Shown here piece after piece: positions 31,377 through 43,341 of a stretch of DNA of 64,000 bases. The notes beneath the pieces were generated by a model. The model searched no databases, had not been told where the DNA came from, and saw nothing but the letters and a program-made list of their open reading frames with translations. Both the position numbers and the translations under genes were made by a program. The DNA is from Halicephalobus mephisto (Eukaryota > Nematoda > Chromadorea > Rhabditida > Panagrolaimidae), in NCBI GenBank assembly GCA_009193035.1, contig SWDT01000007.1:558001-622000 (forward strand), in the 5' to 3' direction. The first letter of the stretch is position 1; the number at the start of each line of letters is the position of its first letter.

Positions 31377-34300
31377 TTACAAATCTCGGGCATAAGAACT
31401 AGATCTGATGACAGCAGCAGAGGCAGAAGTAGCCAAACCTGGGGCTGCTGAAGCCGTGGCGCGGTTCTTGGAGCGGAGTTTGGAAAGGGAGTTCTCGGCA
31501 AGATCGGCTCTTTCCTCGGCAGATTCCTGAAAAAATTAATTTTCATATATGAAATCCATACAATTATAAAAACTAAACATGAAAATCACCATAAACTCAT
31601 TTGAGGAAAGATTTTAGGGGAGTTTTAGGTCTATTAAGAAGGAATAAAAAGAAACCAAGTCGATTTTATTTTGGAATTTTTTAAATTTATTATTTTTTAA
31701 AAATTAACTCGTTTACGTGGGGATTTAAAAATTATAAAAAAATAATAAACTGATAAGAAAATTAGTAAAATTACTGCGGAAAAAGTTTTTAAAGTTCTAA
31801 TTAGGAAATTTAGGTAAACGAACAAAAAGAAGCGCGAATGAGGACAGAGCGAGTCGAAATTCATGATAAATCATAAAATTGCCGTTTTTTCCATTTTTAT
31901 ATACCTCGCTTCTTTGCGCGGGAATTTGAAAATTACAAACAAGTTATATATCAATTTTCCTAAAAATTTGTACATTTTCATATAAAAAACAACTTACGAG
32001 TTGAGCCTGGAGTTGACGATACTTGCCCAAATTGAGGGAAGCAATTTCCTCGGCTTCTTCGACTTGTCTCTTGTAGACCTTGAGTTTGCCTTGGAGTTTG
32101 TCGATGAGGTCGGTGAGACGTTCGGCGTTCTTCTTGTCTTCTTCGACTTGGAAATCAAGTTCTCTGACCCGACGTTCGGCTTTACGGAAACTTTTGTCGG
32201 TTTCTTGATGACGACGTTGTTCACCATCGAGTTCTTGTTCGAGAGAACGGATTCTTTCCTCCAATTTCGCAATAATCTTCTTTCCACCCTTGAGAGCAGC
32301 AGCTTCGGCTTCATCAAGTCTAACTTGCATTTCTTTAATCTGTTGTTCAAGTCCATGACGAAGTCTATCAACATGTTGAGAATGCTCCTGTTCTTGACGA
32401 AGTTCCTCAGCAAGTCTAGCGGCATCAGCCCCAGCTCTCTTGGCAGCCTCGTCGGCGTTCTTGAGTTCAGTGAGGGTTTCATCGAGTTCCGTATGAAGAG
32501 CCGCAAGTTCACCTTCAAGTTTGCGTTTGATGCCTCCAAGAGAGTTGACCTGGTTGGACAAGTCGTTGACAGCTTCGCGGAGTTCGATAAGGTCCTGTTC
32601 CGCCGCACGACGAGCTCTTTCAGCAGCTTCAGCAGCATGAGCAAGTTCGTCTTTTTCAGATTGAAGAAGAGCATTTCTCTTTTCTGCATTGAGATATTGT
32701 TCACGCAATTCATCACGATTTCTTTGTTCTTCTTCAACTTGAAGTTGAAGTTCTCTAATTTGATCTTGATGACGTTTGATGGTCTTCTGAGCATCAGCAT
32801 AAGCTTTGTTGGCGTGATCAAGAGCAATTTCGAGTTCGTTGATGTCAGATTCGAGTTTTTTCTTGATTCTAAGAGCTTCTTGTTTGGCTTTGGATTCTGC
32901 TTCCAAAGTGGCTTGCATTGATTCAAGAGCTCTGGCGTGATTTTTACGAGTATTTTCGAATTCTTCTTCTTTTTCTTGAATACGTTTTTCGATTTCGGAA
33001 CGAATTTGAGAAACTTCAACTTGAGCTCGCAGAACTTTGGATTCTTCGGCTTCAAGAGCAGCTTCGGCTTCATCAAGAGCATGTTGGATTTCTTCTTTTT
33101 CAACTTCAAGACGACGGACGATCTTCTGGAGCTCGTGGACGGATCTTCCACCTTCTCCGAGTTGATCTGTGAGGTCCTTAATCTCCTGAGCTAAAGCCTT
33201 GTTTTCACGTCTAGTGGATTCCAAAGCTTCAGCAAGTTCGTCTTGAGCCGTTTTGGCTCTGAACAAATCAGTTGCCATATTTCTGGAATCACGTTGAGCT
33301 GCATCAAGTTCATTAGCAAGATCATTAGTCTTCTTTTTCCATTCATCAATAATTTTATCGAATCCTTTTTGTTTTCTTTCAAGACTTGCGGCATATGCAG
33401 CTGCTCTTTCAACATCGACCTGAGCATCGTCGATTTCTCCCATAAGTTTGTGACGAGTTTTCTCCAAACTTGCAATTTTCGTGTTTGCAGCTTCATTGGC
33501 GTCGGACAAATCTTGAACTTTTTGCTGAAGTTTACGTTTAGCTTCTTCGATTTCCTCGAGTTTAACCAATCCTTCTCCTTCGAATCTTGCTTTCCATTGT
33601 TGAATTTCAGCATTAAGTTTCGAAATTTGACGAAGAGATTCACCTTTAGCTTCTTGTTCGTCATCAAGTTGCTCACGAAGAGCGTCGTTCTCGTGTTGAG
33701 CATTCTTGAGTTGAGCAGCCAAAGCCTGACGTTCCCGAGATTCCTCGTCAGCAGTTCTCTTGGCTTCTTCGAGTTGAGAAGTCAGTTGACTCTTGAGACG
33801 ATGAAGACTATTAAGTTGGTTTTCGGCGTCTTCAAGTTGACGTCCAAGATCACTGTTCTCGTTCCCGAGACGAGCTTTCAAAGAAGAGAAATCGTTCAGA
33901 AGTCTGGCTTGTTCGTCGGTCTTAGTTTGGAGTTCGGCAAGTTGGACTTCGAGATTTTTAACGACTTTTTCGGCTTCTTGACGACCTCTAAGTTCAGAAT
34001 CAAGCTGAGAATTAGAATCTTCAAGTTCACGTTGAATCTGAGATTTGTCCTTCTCGGCCTTGACTTTGAGTTTCTGAAGTTGTTCAACTTGATCGGTCAA
34101 TTCAGCAACAGCATCTGTATGTTTCTTTCTGAGTGATGCAAGTTGAGTTTCGTGATTCATGTTGTTTTCTTCCAAATCACGTCTAAGTTTAGCCAATTCA
34201 GCTTCACGTTTTTTATTAACTTCAATCTGAGCCGCTGTAGCTCCTCCTGCTTCATCCAAACGTTCGGAAATTTCCTCCAATTCACGTTGAAGTTCAGCTC

Positions 34301-37300
34301 GGCTTCTGTCGGCCTTAGATCTAGATTGACGTTCAGATTCTAATTCTTCTTCAAGTTCGGAAATTCTGGCTTGAAGTTCCTTGATTTGTCTTTGAAGTTT
34401 CCCAACGAGGGATTGTTCATCCTCAAGTCTGGAAGACAAAGTATGAAGTTCGGCTTCTTTTTTCTTCAGGTTGTTTTCAATGTCATGTTTTTGTTTAGTA
34501 AGTTCGTCGATGTTTTCTTGAGCAACTTTAAGTTCGCCTTCGGTTTTTCTTTTTTGTTTATCAAGTTCTTGTTTTGAACGTTTTTCGCGTTCGACGGAAT
34601 CTTCCAAATCGTCCAGTTGTTGTTCGAGTTTCTGCTTCAGTTTATTCACGTGATTAACTTTCTCTTCTTCGGCTTGGAGATCCTCAACGAGCTTACGATT
34701 AACTTCTTCTTGATGTTTCTTTTCTTTGTTCAATTTCGCAATTGTTTCGTCAGAAGTCGCGAGTTCGTCCTGGAGAGACCGGATGTTGTGTTCACGAGCT
34801 TGTTTCTCGCTTTCGGCCTTGCGGAGGGACATCTCGAGATCTTGACCAGCTTTCTTGAGATTTTCAATTTCTTGTTCAGCCTTCTTACGAATACGTTGAA
34901 GATCGGCATTACGGTCTTCCATCTCGGCCACTTGGTCGTTGAGGTCATTGCATTGACGATCGAGGTCGTTCTTGAGAGCTTGGAGTTTGTTGGCTTTCTC
35001 TTCGGATTCGGCGAGATTAGCTTTTTCCTTCTCCAAGTTGGTGAACAAGGAGTTCTTTTCTTCGACGAGATTGGCGACTTGTCCTTCGAGTTCCTTTCTG
35101 ATGCCTTCTTCCTTCGCCAGAGCTTCTTCGAGGACCTTGATCTTCTCGTTGATCTTCTCGAGTTCTTCTTTTTCTTTTCCAGTCTTAAGAAGCGGCTTGA
35201 CGGATCCGTAAAGTCTGAACCATGGCCAAGTACGAAGAGTACACCAAGAACGGATGTTTCTGTGGAGGATAAGGACACCTGGAAGTGGGTTGATTCACTT
35301 TGCTCCAAATCAAGCCAAGTCAATCTCCTCACTTACCTGCTTTTTGCTGGATACGACGTTTAACATCAGCTTGAGCCAAGTACCAACGAATCTTAGATTG
35401 GAAGCCAGTCATGACTTCGGCGAGTTTCTCATCACGCAAGTCCTCGAGACGGGCGAGGATACCTGCCTTGAAGAACACCTTGGTGTTACCGATCTTGAAT
35501 TCTTCATCATTCAAGTTTCCTAAAATTTTCGATATATCAATTGTGAATAAAAAGTCGAGTTAGAAGTTTTTGATATATCAATTTTAAAGAACATCCAAAG
35601 TTGGAAGTTTCGAATATATCAATTCTGAATAAAACTCTGAATTTAAGGTTTTTGATATATCAATTTCATATAAAATCTCAAATTTAAGGTTTTTGATATA
35701 TCGATTTCGAACGAGATTAATAACAGACCTTCATTGACGAGTTTGTCAGTGATTCCGACAGAAGCCTTCTTCTCATCCGGATTCTGAGCAGCTTCACCGG
35801 CAAGAATAGCGTAACGGTGCTTGAAGTCGTTGTAAACCATTCTGTTGGGGAAACCTTTACGGCAAATACGGATACCTTCCAAGACACCGTTGCAAGTCAA
35901 TTGATTCAACACCAGAGCAGAATCAATAACACCAGAAGCCTTCTTCTCGTTGGGGATGATACAACGGATAAAGTGAGGATGAGTTTGGTAAAGCATAGTC
36001 ATCAAGTTGTTCAAGGATTCACGGTACATCATGGAGACAGTCATGAAGGACGAAGATTTGCCCTTCTTCTTTCCGGAAGTTTGGCCTTGTTTGGCAAGTT
36101 CGGCGGCTTCTTCCTGAGTGACGTAATCAGTCCAGATGTCGAGCATAAGCTGGTTATCCTGACTCGTCTTCAAAACAGACACGGCAGAATCGTTAAGAGG
36201 ATCTTTGTTCTTTTCCAAGAAGTTGTTAGCGTTGTAACGGACAGTGCCGGCGTAGTGGACGATGGCGAAGTGAGCTTCGGCTTGTTTTCCCTTCGGCGGT
36301 TTGGGTTTCTGGAAGTTCGGATGTTTTCCGAGATGTTGATCGATGAGTTTCTGGACGTATGTCATGTCGGTGGCCTTGGGGACGATGCATTCTTCGTCAA
36401 GCATGGAGATGATACCCAGAGGCTTCTCGATGAGCTCGATACAAGCCTGGAGATCGAGACCGAAGTCGATAAAAGTCCATTGGATTCCTTCACGTTTGTA
36501 TTCTTCCTGTTCAAGAATAAACATGTGATGATTGAAAAATTGTTGAAGTTTTTCATTGACAAAATTGATCCAAAGTTGTTCAAAAGAATTCAAATCGAAA
36601 ATTTCGAAACCAGCAATGTCGAGGACACCGATGAAGTACTTTCTCTCGATCGCACGAGCATCGAGGGTCTTGTTACAGCGGAAAATCAACCAACGGAACA
36701 TCCTGGCGTAGATGGCCTTGGCGAGACCGGAGACGGCCCAGCTGACCTGCTCCAGATTCTGGCCCTTGTTGACCCATTCGTTTCCGACACGAACTCTAGG
36801 TTTAGTCAAAGCTTTCAAGAAGGCTTCAGCGTCGATGCCGAAACAAAGACCGGCGTTCAAAGCGTCTGCATCGCCGTCGGGTTCAGCTTGTTCTTCTCGA
36901 GGCCGTTGTTTGAACTTCATTTCGCCCATGTGCATGATACCAGCGACATTTCTGTAAAGATTCGCAGTTTCAGCTTCTTCGAAACCCATGATGTCGAAGG
37001 CTTCCTGAGTAAGTTGCATCTCTTCCTTGTCATCCACGCCTTCGATGGTCAGCTCGGCCTGAGCACAGAAGTGGTAATACGATAGATCATTCGTCAGTTT
37101 CAGCTTCCCACGGAGCGACGAATCATATCCAGACATGACTTGGTAGAAAATATGGTAACAACGTTCCCCAGGTGCTTGTCGGACAACACGGGATTTTTCA
37201 AGAAGATAATGCTCGATATCGCCTCCGGCAAGTTTTCCTGATCCAGAGAAATGTGTTCGAATAAATTTACCAAAACGAGAAGAATTGTTATTTCTGACAG

Positions 37301-39976
37301 TTTTGGCATTACCAAAAGCTTCCAAAACAGGATTTGTTTGGACAATCTGCTCTTCCAATGTTCCCACTTTTTTGCCCTCGGCCTTCTTCTCGGCAGCTTG
37401 TTGAGTAGCTCCCACAATGGCGAAATACGAAATAACTTTTTTTGTGTTTTCTGTTTTACCGGCTCCAGATTCACCAGTAATCAACATGGATTGGTTTTCG
37501 CGGTCTTGTACCATGTTACGGTAAGCCTCATCGGAGACGGCGAAGAGATGAGGAGGCATCTCGTTTCTACGTTTGCCCATGTAGGCCTTGATGACGGATT
37601 CGGTGTAGATAGGAAGTCTCTTGTAGGGGTTGATGACGACGCAGAAGAGACCAGAATAGGTCTACAATCACACCATTATGAAAAATCAAAAATTTTTAAA
37701 AAAGTGGTCCCAGGAAGAACTTTTCGAAAGCTACAGTAACCTAAATAAAAAACTTAATTTTCTACCGTAACAACTTCGAAAACATCTACACCATTATGGA
37801 AAATCAATAATTTAAAAAAATGATCTCGGGAAGAATTTTTCGAAAACTACAGTAACCTAAGTAAAAATCTTAATTTTCTACCGTAATAACTTCGAAAACA
37901 TCTACACCATTATGAAAAATGGTCCTGGGAAGACCTTCTTGAAAACTACAGTAATCTCAGCAAGAATCTTAATTTTCTACCGTAATAACTTCGAAAACAT
38001 CTACACTATGAAAAATCAATAATTTTTTAAAAAGTGATCCTGGGAAGAATTCTAAAAGCTTATAAAAGTTACAGTAACTTAAGTAAGAAGTTTGATCTTC
38101 TTGATAGTGACTTCGAAATCAACTTTTCAGAACTATATTCTTCCTAGATAGCTCTAGAGCTTTCTGGATCAGGGCCGTATGGGGTGCTTAACCCCCTATC
38201 TACCCTCTAGGGTTGATTTCCACATATGAAAAATCTTAAAAATCTTCAAAAATTCTAGTTTTTAAAATTAAAAAAATAAATTTAAAATAAACTTACATAA
38301 ATCATCATAGCGGAGTACCGGTCCTTCAAGTTGTTCAAAACGGAAGCTTCGTTCAAGAAAGTCAAGTTAGCCATGTCTTCGGTCTTCGTAAACTTCGGCG
38401 GATTCATTTCCTGAGCTTCTTCTTTCTTGACGGTGACTTCATTGCCCTTCACAGTGACGACAGTAACCTTGTCACCAGTAGTCGACTTGATTTCAGCAGC
38501 AACGAAGCCTGAATTTTCGATTTTACATATCAAATTTGATTAAAATTAAGTTTCCATATATGAAAAATTTCACTCATGTTATATTCTCATATATAGAAAG
38601 CTTTAAAAAGTTTGATTTCCATATATTGAAATTTAATTTCCATATATCGAAATTTAGTTTTCATATATTGAAATTTAGTTTTCATATATCGAAATTTAAT
38701 TTTCATATATCGAAATATAATTTTCATATATCAAAATTTAGTTTCCATATATCGAAATTTAATTTTCATATATCGAAATATAATTTCCATATATCGAAAT
38801 TTAATTTTGATATATCAAAATTTAGTTTTCATATATTGAAATATAATTTTGATATATCAAAATTTAGTTTTCATATATCGAAATTCAGCTTTCATGTATT
38901 GAAATATAATTTTCATATATCGAAATATCATTTTGATATATCAAAATTCAGTTTTCATATATCGATGTTTTTCTAACTTTAGTTTTCAGATCCAAGAACT
39001 TTCAATCCCCTTCGGCTTTAGTATTTGAAGTTTTCAATCAATTTTGATGTTGTGGATTTTCTCCGATAAAGCGCGGGCGGCAGCGGTGTAAAGCCCATTG
39101 CCATTCATTCTTCTTCTTCCAGGATCGGCTGGCTCCATCAAACTCGAAAAGTTGGCAATTTTTGATCGCGTCAGTTGCTTTATAAAAGTTGTTTTGTTCT
39201 GTGCAAACTTTTGCTCTTTCTGGTGTGATTTCTAAAGACAACTGCAAAGTACCCTCAGGGCATGAGGTGAGCATTTTTAAAGTCAAAACTAAGAACAGTT
39301 GTTTCTTAAAAAACACACTTGGTTTGATCCAAAAAAAATTTTTCATTGCAAAAATAAAAACTACAATTTTTAAAAGATTAGAAAGAAAAATTTCAGAAAA
39401 AAATTTGTTTTAATTTTTATAATAGTATGATTGGCATTCATTCACATTTCGCAAGAGTCTAAATTTGGCATTTAGTCACATTTCGCCAAAAATTCAAAAT
39501 TTGGTAATATGCGCACTTTGCCAAAAATTCAAAGTTGGCATTCAGTCACATTTCGCCAAGAATCAAAATTGGCGTTCAATCACATCTCGCCAAAAATCAA
39601 AATTGGCGTTCAGTCACATTTCGCCAAAAACCAAAAATTGGCATTCATTCACATTTCGCCAAGAATCAAAATTGGCGATATGCGCACTTTGCCAAAAACC
39701 AAATTTGGCGTTCAGTCTCATTTTACTAAAATTTAATTCAAGTTTTCTAAACAGACTGAACATTCTAAGATTCTGAAGATTTTTCTCGAGATATTTTTTT
39801 TAAACTTTAGTAACATTCTGGTTTTCTTACTGTAAAGAAAACTCACCATCTTCGGCATCTGGAACCCAACAGTTTTTCTTGGAGTCGAAGGGCTTGGCAG
39901 TGAAGCCGATTTTTTCGTCGCGGGAAATTGCGAGGTAAGGATATCCTGGATCCTGTTCGAACGGATCTTGAGCCAT
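31377..39976 (-). CDS. myo-3: Muscle myosin heavy chain (body-wall type, MYO-3-like)
   Basis: Class II myosin motor that builds thick filaments. Exons 39976-39847, 38508-38297, 37661-35729, 35519-35337, 35278-31998 and 31526-31377 give 5,889 nt, 1,962 residues, complete and fully in phase, the normal nematode length. The start is ATG at 39976, with a TTTTTTCAG acceptor 28 bases upstream. Head: SH3-like N-domain, P-loop GESGAGKT at 177-184, switch [11 protein letters not shown], switch [10 protein letters not shown], actin-binding [12 protein letters not shown], converter helix [15 protein letters not shown]. Neck and IQ region are in exons 4-5, then an uninterrupted ~1,100 residue coiled-coil rod. 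The tail ends with a short non-helical Ala/Ser-rich piece. Muscle class II is certain. The MYO-3 assignment rests on N-terminal words such as [11 protein letters not shown] and [10 protein letters not shown], and is less sure than the family. Antisense open frames here are shadows. Confidence 0.97.
38536..38975. repeat. ~21 bp tandem repeat in myosin intron 1
   Basis: Around 20 copies of TTTTCATATATCGAAATTTA with A/G and C/T variants. The array directly abuts the acceptor side of exon 2. The open frame of period seven residues across it is an artefact. The same CATATATCRATTTT word is scattered in other introns (5260-5370, 35530-35710, 54050-54420, 59980-61800). Confidence 0.9.
39038..39346 (-). 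CDS. Possible nested small secreted protein inside myosin intron 1
   Basis: 102-codon open frame on the same strand as myosin, within its first intron. 39040-39270 is clearly less AT-rich than the surrounding intron and codon-like. The N-terminus has a hydrophobic stretch ([16 protein letters not shown]) that could be a signal peptide. The remaining ~75 residues are polar with four cysteines (29, 48, 64, 89) and a Trp-rich segment ([17 protein letters not shown]). I recognise no family. An alternative or relic exon, or a retrocopy fragment, is equally possible. No clear poly(A) signal is seen. Confidence 0.35.
   Translation of the reverse strand: MKNFFWIKPSVFFKKQLFLVLTLKMLTSCPEGTLQLSLEITPERAKVCTEQNNFYKATDAIKNCQLFEFDGASRSWKKKNEWQWALHRCRPRFIGENPQHQN
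39428..39722. repeat. ~34 bp minisatellite with TGGCG/CGCCA arms in myosin intron 1
   Basis: Eight or nine copies of TGGCGTTCAGTCACATTTCG followed by CCAAAAATCAAAAT, with a GATATGCGCACTTTGCC variant about every fourth copy. The unit is partly self-complementary (TGGCG...CGCCA). All three plus frames stay open because of the repeat; none is a gene. Confidence 0.9.
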
Positions 39977-40189
39977 TTTCAAAGTTCAACTCGGAAAGCC
40001 GGGTCTGAAAAAACAAAAATTACAATTTTTAACAAACTTTTAAAAATATAAAAATGACGCAAAATTCGGCTAAGTTGAAAAATCGGACATTTGTCGCGAA
40101 ATTTTCCGACTTATTTAAAAAATTCAAATTTTTAAACATGTTTATTAAAAAATTTTCGTCATGATTTTAGGATTTAAGATTTTGAGAAT

Positions 40190-40360
40190 GGATAAATTTT
40201 ACAGCAATGGAAGGCGTGTCCGGGAAAAGGTGGATGCCCTTAGGCAGGTCCATCCGGGCTGTGGAGGCGGCCAATTCAGTTCCCGAGAAATCGCGCCCCC
40301 GAAACAACTGCCGCTCATTGAAAATCAAAGCATTTTCAAAGATTAAATCCTCTGCCAAAA
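40190..40360. other. GC-richer block upstream of myosin
   Basis: About 170 bases of much higher GC content, some 210-380 bases before the myosin ATG. Both strands have ~60-codon open frames with no recognised similarity (minus 40358-40167, plus 40161-40346). Short inverted words such as GGATG...CATCC occur. It could be a muscle promoter/enhancer block or a non-coding first exon. The minus frame does not splice in phase to the myosin leader. Confidence 0.35.
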
Positions 40361-40564
40361 ATCACACATGTGTTATTTTATTTTTTTTTTGAAGAATAAA
40401 TTGTAAAAAAGAGAAATCAGTGCCGTTGGCAATTGCTGAAAAGAAAAATCAAATCTGGGGGTCGGGTATTTATCGACTCCAGATGTTCAATATTATCTCA
40501 ATCAAGCAAAAAATTTAATTCGTGAAAATAAAAACGACACTAATATAAAAATAGGAATTTTTAG

Positions 40565-40900
40565 TACTAAATTCACAAAAATGGTCCCGAGACGAATTTC
40601 CAAAATTTTCCAATCGAGACCAAAAATATCAAATTTACTGTGTATAAAAGTATGTAAGGTCTTAAATCACACCAATGTAGTAAAATTAACATATATTTCA
40701 TAAAATTCAGAAAAATGGTCTCGACGCGAATTTTCAAAATTTTCCAATCGAGACCAAAAAGACCAAATTTCTGTCTATAAAAGTATGTAAGGTCTTAAAT
40801 CACATCATTACAGTAAAATCAACATATATTTCATAAAATTCACAAAAATGGTCTCGACGCGAATTTTCAAAATTTTCCAGTTGAGACCAAAAATATCAAA
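40565..40900. repeat. ~125 bp tandem repeat with GGTCTCG/CGAGACC hairpin
   Basis: Three copies of a unit with ATGGTCTCGACGCGAATTTT and CCAATCGAGACCAAAAA, whose GGTCTCGA and TCGAGACC words can pair. The remainder includes AAAGTATGTAAGGTCTTAAA. The hairpin word recurs across the window's non-coding DNA. Confidence 0.85.
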
Positions 40901-40999
40901 TTTACCACTTCTATGATTATACAAGTTTTTAAAATTATCTAATATATTCTAGTAAATTGTGGGAACTTGTACATTGCTCTGTAATTTCATAAAAAGACC

Positions 41000-42220
41000 A
41001 AAAAAGTTGGAGTGAAAAAAAATAAAATCAGTAAATTCAAAAAAAGAGCGCGGTCTTTTGTCGTCTGTCTCCCTCGCTTCTCGCGCATTCCCAAATCGGC
41101 TGATTAAAAACAAATAAAACATCACTACTCGAGAACTCTTCAGCGATGATGTTACTGTAAAGCTTTAGGACAATTCTGAAGCAGATGATTGGGTTTGAGT
41201 ACACTGAGCTAATTTTAAATTTTTTATTTTTATCCTTGGAACTTGATAGGTTGTTTTTCGATCGCTTTTAAATTTGTAAAAATTGTTGACAACCGCAAAT
41301 CAGCTGGGACACGTGACATCCCACATTTCAAATATCTTTCAAAAATTACTGACAACTGATTTTGTCAAAAACAAAATTCATTGTTTCCGTTCTCGTGGTT
41401 TTACTTTTCCGTGAAAAATCTACTATCACGAAAATTGTTTCTGTTTTTGTTCAAAACTGAGGTTGAACTGGATCACGTTCAGAACAACTGCCATCCGCAT
41501 TCTTGCAAAGCCAGTTCTTTAAAAAAGTAGTCAAAAACAATAGTTAGCAGTTGTGTTATCCACGTATTCTTTTAAAAACCAACAATAATCAAAGATTGCT
41601 GAGCAAAGTAATATGAGGATGAATTTTGACGAAGTTTATTTTTGCCAAAAAACGAGAACTTTCGAAAATTCTAAAAATTAAAAGGACTTTTTACTTATCA
41701 GAGTGGGCTGGATGAGATATAAGAAGCAGAGCAGGGGAGTGGAATCAACTCTCAGCACGGAAATCTTTAAAATTTTTGATACTCTTGCAAGTACGAGTGA
41801 ACAACAGTGGATAAAATTAATCCAAAAGAGACTCAAATCAAGTCCTACCACGAGAGTCCCTAATGATCATAATGAAGTCTTCAACTAACCAGTGCGAGTT
41901 GAATGGGTATAAGAAGTAAAATGAAAGTAGCACTTTATCGAACGTTTTCAAAGGAATTACAATATAGGATTTACAACATAATATACTCAGGCTTAGATTT
42001 CTCTATTGTTTGCGCATCTCAGCCTTTTTGATCATCTTTAGGAAATTCTTCTTCTTACTAGGATCGTCTTCAAAAAATTCTTCTTCTTACTAGGATCATC
42101 TTCAGGAAATTCTTCTCTTACTATGATCGTCTTTTTGGTCCTTCTGATCTCGCTTTTATCTTTGATGAGTGCGTCTTAGCCGTTTGAAGTCAGATTGTGG
42201 CTGGCAAGGCCTGGATCTGT
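41000..42220. other. Intergenic stretch without a recognised gene
   Basis: Mixed composition with no convincing exon. 41040-41110 is a GC-richer, promoter-like patch (GTCTGTCTCCCTCGCTTCTC). 42040-42135 has three short copies of GGAAATTCTTCTTCTTACTA with GGATCGTC. Signal-peptide exons for the downstream cysteine-rich gene were looked for here without success. Confidence 0.4.
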
Positions 42221-42221
42221 A

Positions 42222-42293
42222 GTCTTCGGTCGGGAATCGAATCCGAGTCTCGTAACTTTGCAATCACATATACTACCACTGTACTACCGAAGC
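42222..42293 (-). tRNA. tRNA-like sequence, probably pseudogene or SINE head
   Basis: On the minus strand, GCTTCGG at the 5' end pairs with CCGAAG near the 3' end (six of seven pairs). TAGTACAGTGGTAG fits the D-arm/A box, and GGATTCGATTCCC fits the T-arm/B box with four of five stem pairs. The loop TTGCAAA would give anticodon GCA, but the anticodon stem pairs poorly and position 72 is mismatched. Overall it resembles a degenerate tRNA-Gly-type body. A functional tRNA is unlikely; a tRNA pseudogene or tRNA-derived SINE with working A and B boxes fits better. Confidence 0.5.
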
Positions 42294-42815
42294 AAATGAA
42301 AGTAGAATAAAACCAATTCTCGACACGGAATTTTTGATGGCAATCTTGTTAGATCATATCCTGTTGGATCTCTGTGGGCCGATGCAGTTGCATGAGAGAT
42401 GAGCAATATGAGATTCTCATTCATCCAAACGATAATAAGATTAAGCACAATCACCATATGTTAATTAACTAGTTAACACTTAATCTGCATGTAGACGGTA
42501 TGTCCACTGTTTAGCACGTGGGATTTTTCCCTTCGAGATCGTTAGACTGGCTTGCTTATGTAGTAGTCAGTTGATGGACCGATATAACATATACCATTCC
42601 ACAATTTACAAGATAGATGAAGGTGTTGTTTTAGTGTTGCTTTGTCGTTAGGGAATACGCAACTAACATTGAAATGATGCTTTGGTAATTCGGAGAACTG
42701 TGACTTGAGCAATACAAGTAAAAATGAAAGTAAAGTCCCATCAAAAAAACCTGGAAAAACAAAGTAACAAAGAAAAATCGAGAATTTGTAGATTATTTAG
42801 AAGGAAAAAATAATA

Positions 42816-43165
42816 CAGTAGAATTCGGATATAAGATACCCCTGGTATAAGATATTTTGGGTTATAGCATACGGTCTGAGTGAGTTGAGTTTGGTTAGTA
42901 TGTTTTCAAATTGGCTCCTGCTATAATATATCCTTTTTTATAACATACGCTTTGACTGATCCCAAGGGGTACCTTATATTCAAGTTCTACTGTATAATAG
43001 AACTTGGATATCAGATACCGTGCTATAACATATCTCAGATTATAGCATACGGTGTGAGTGAGTTTGGTTAGTTTGCTTTCAAATTTATCCCCTATATAAT
43101 ATATCCTTTTTTATAACATACGCTTTGACTGATCCCAAGGGATATCTTATATCCAAGTTCTACTG
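42816..43165. mobile_element. Tandem pair of family-1 pogo-like MITEs
   Basis: Two copies, 42816-42992 and 42996-43165, of the same element as 21072-21243, joined head to tail with only TATA-like bases between them. Ends CAGTAGAATTCGGATATAAG and ATCCAAGTTCTACTG. The second copy stops 20 bases before the splice acceptor of the cysteine-rich peptide exon. Positions 42300-42810 hold nothing recognisable. Confidence 0.85.
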
Positions 43166-43185
43166 TACTTATATATTGTATTTAG

Positions 43186-43341
43186 GATACTGATGCTTCC
43201 CGCGGATTGCGCATGAAGAGAAAAGCTGCTTGTAAGACCCACAAGCTTATGTGCTTCCAGTACATGTGCGATCGTTGCTGCAATCCTGGTTGTCAAGGCA
43301 AAAACTGTATCGATTTCATGTGCAACAGATGCTGTGGATAA
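43186..43341 (+). CDS. Last exon of a cysteine-rich secreted-peptide gene
   Basis: After a TTGTATTTAG acceptor, 51 codons run to TAA at 43339-43341, starting in phase 0. A basic stretch RGLRMKRK, a likely prohormone-type cleavage site, precedes a ~38-residue tail with ten cysteines. The tail contains a duplicated module C-x4-C-x2-CC (CFQYMCDRCC and CIDFMCNRCC) separated by NPGCQGKNC. This is the layout of a secreted, disulphide-rich mature peptide released from a precursor. AATAAA follows at 43462-43467. The exon carrying the start and signal peptide was not found upstream, so the gene is incomplete here. Family unrecognised; antimicrobial, toxin-like or signalling roles are all possible. Confidence 0.65.
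   Translation, partial: DTDASRGLRMKRKAACKTHKLMCFQYMCDRCCNPGCQGKNCIDFMCNRCCG

Noticed and set aside
35817..37085. 422-codon plus-strand open frame, and 32001-32921, 33243-34136, 34617-35363
   Set aside because: Antisense shadows of the long myosin exons, whose codon bias keeps the opposite strand open.
39428..39722. CRISPR-like array of direct repeats
   Set aside because: Repeats are contiguous with no unique spacers, in a eukaryotic intron.
39465..39776. Plus-strand frames with repeated HISPK/FRQ words
   Set aside because: Produced by the ~34 base minisatellite; all three frames are open.
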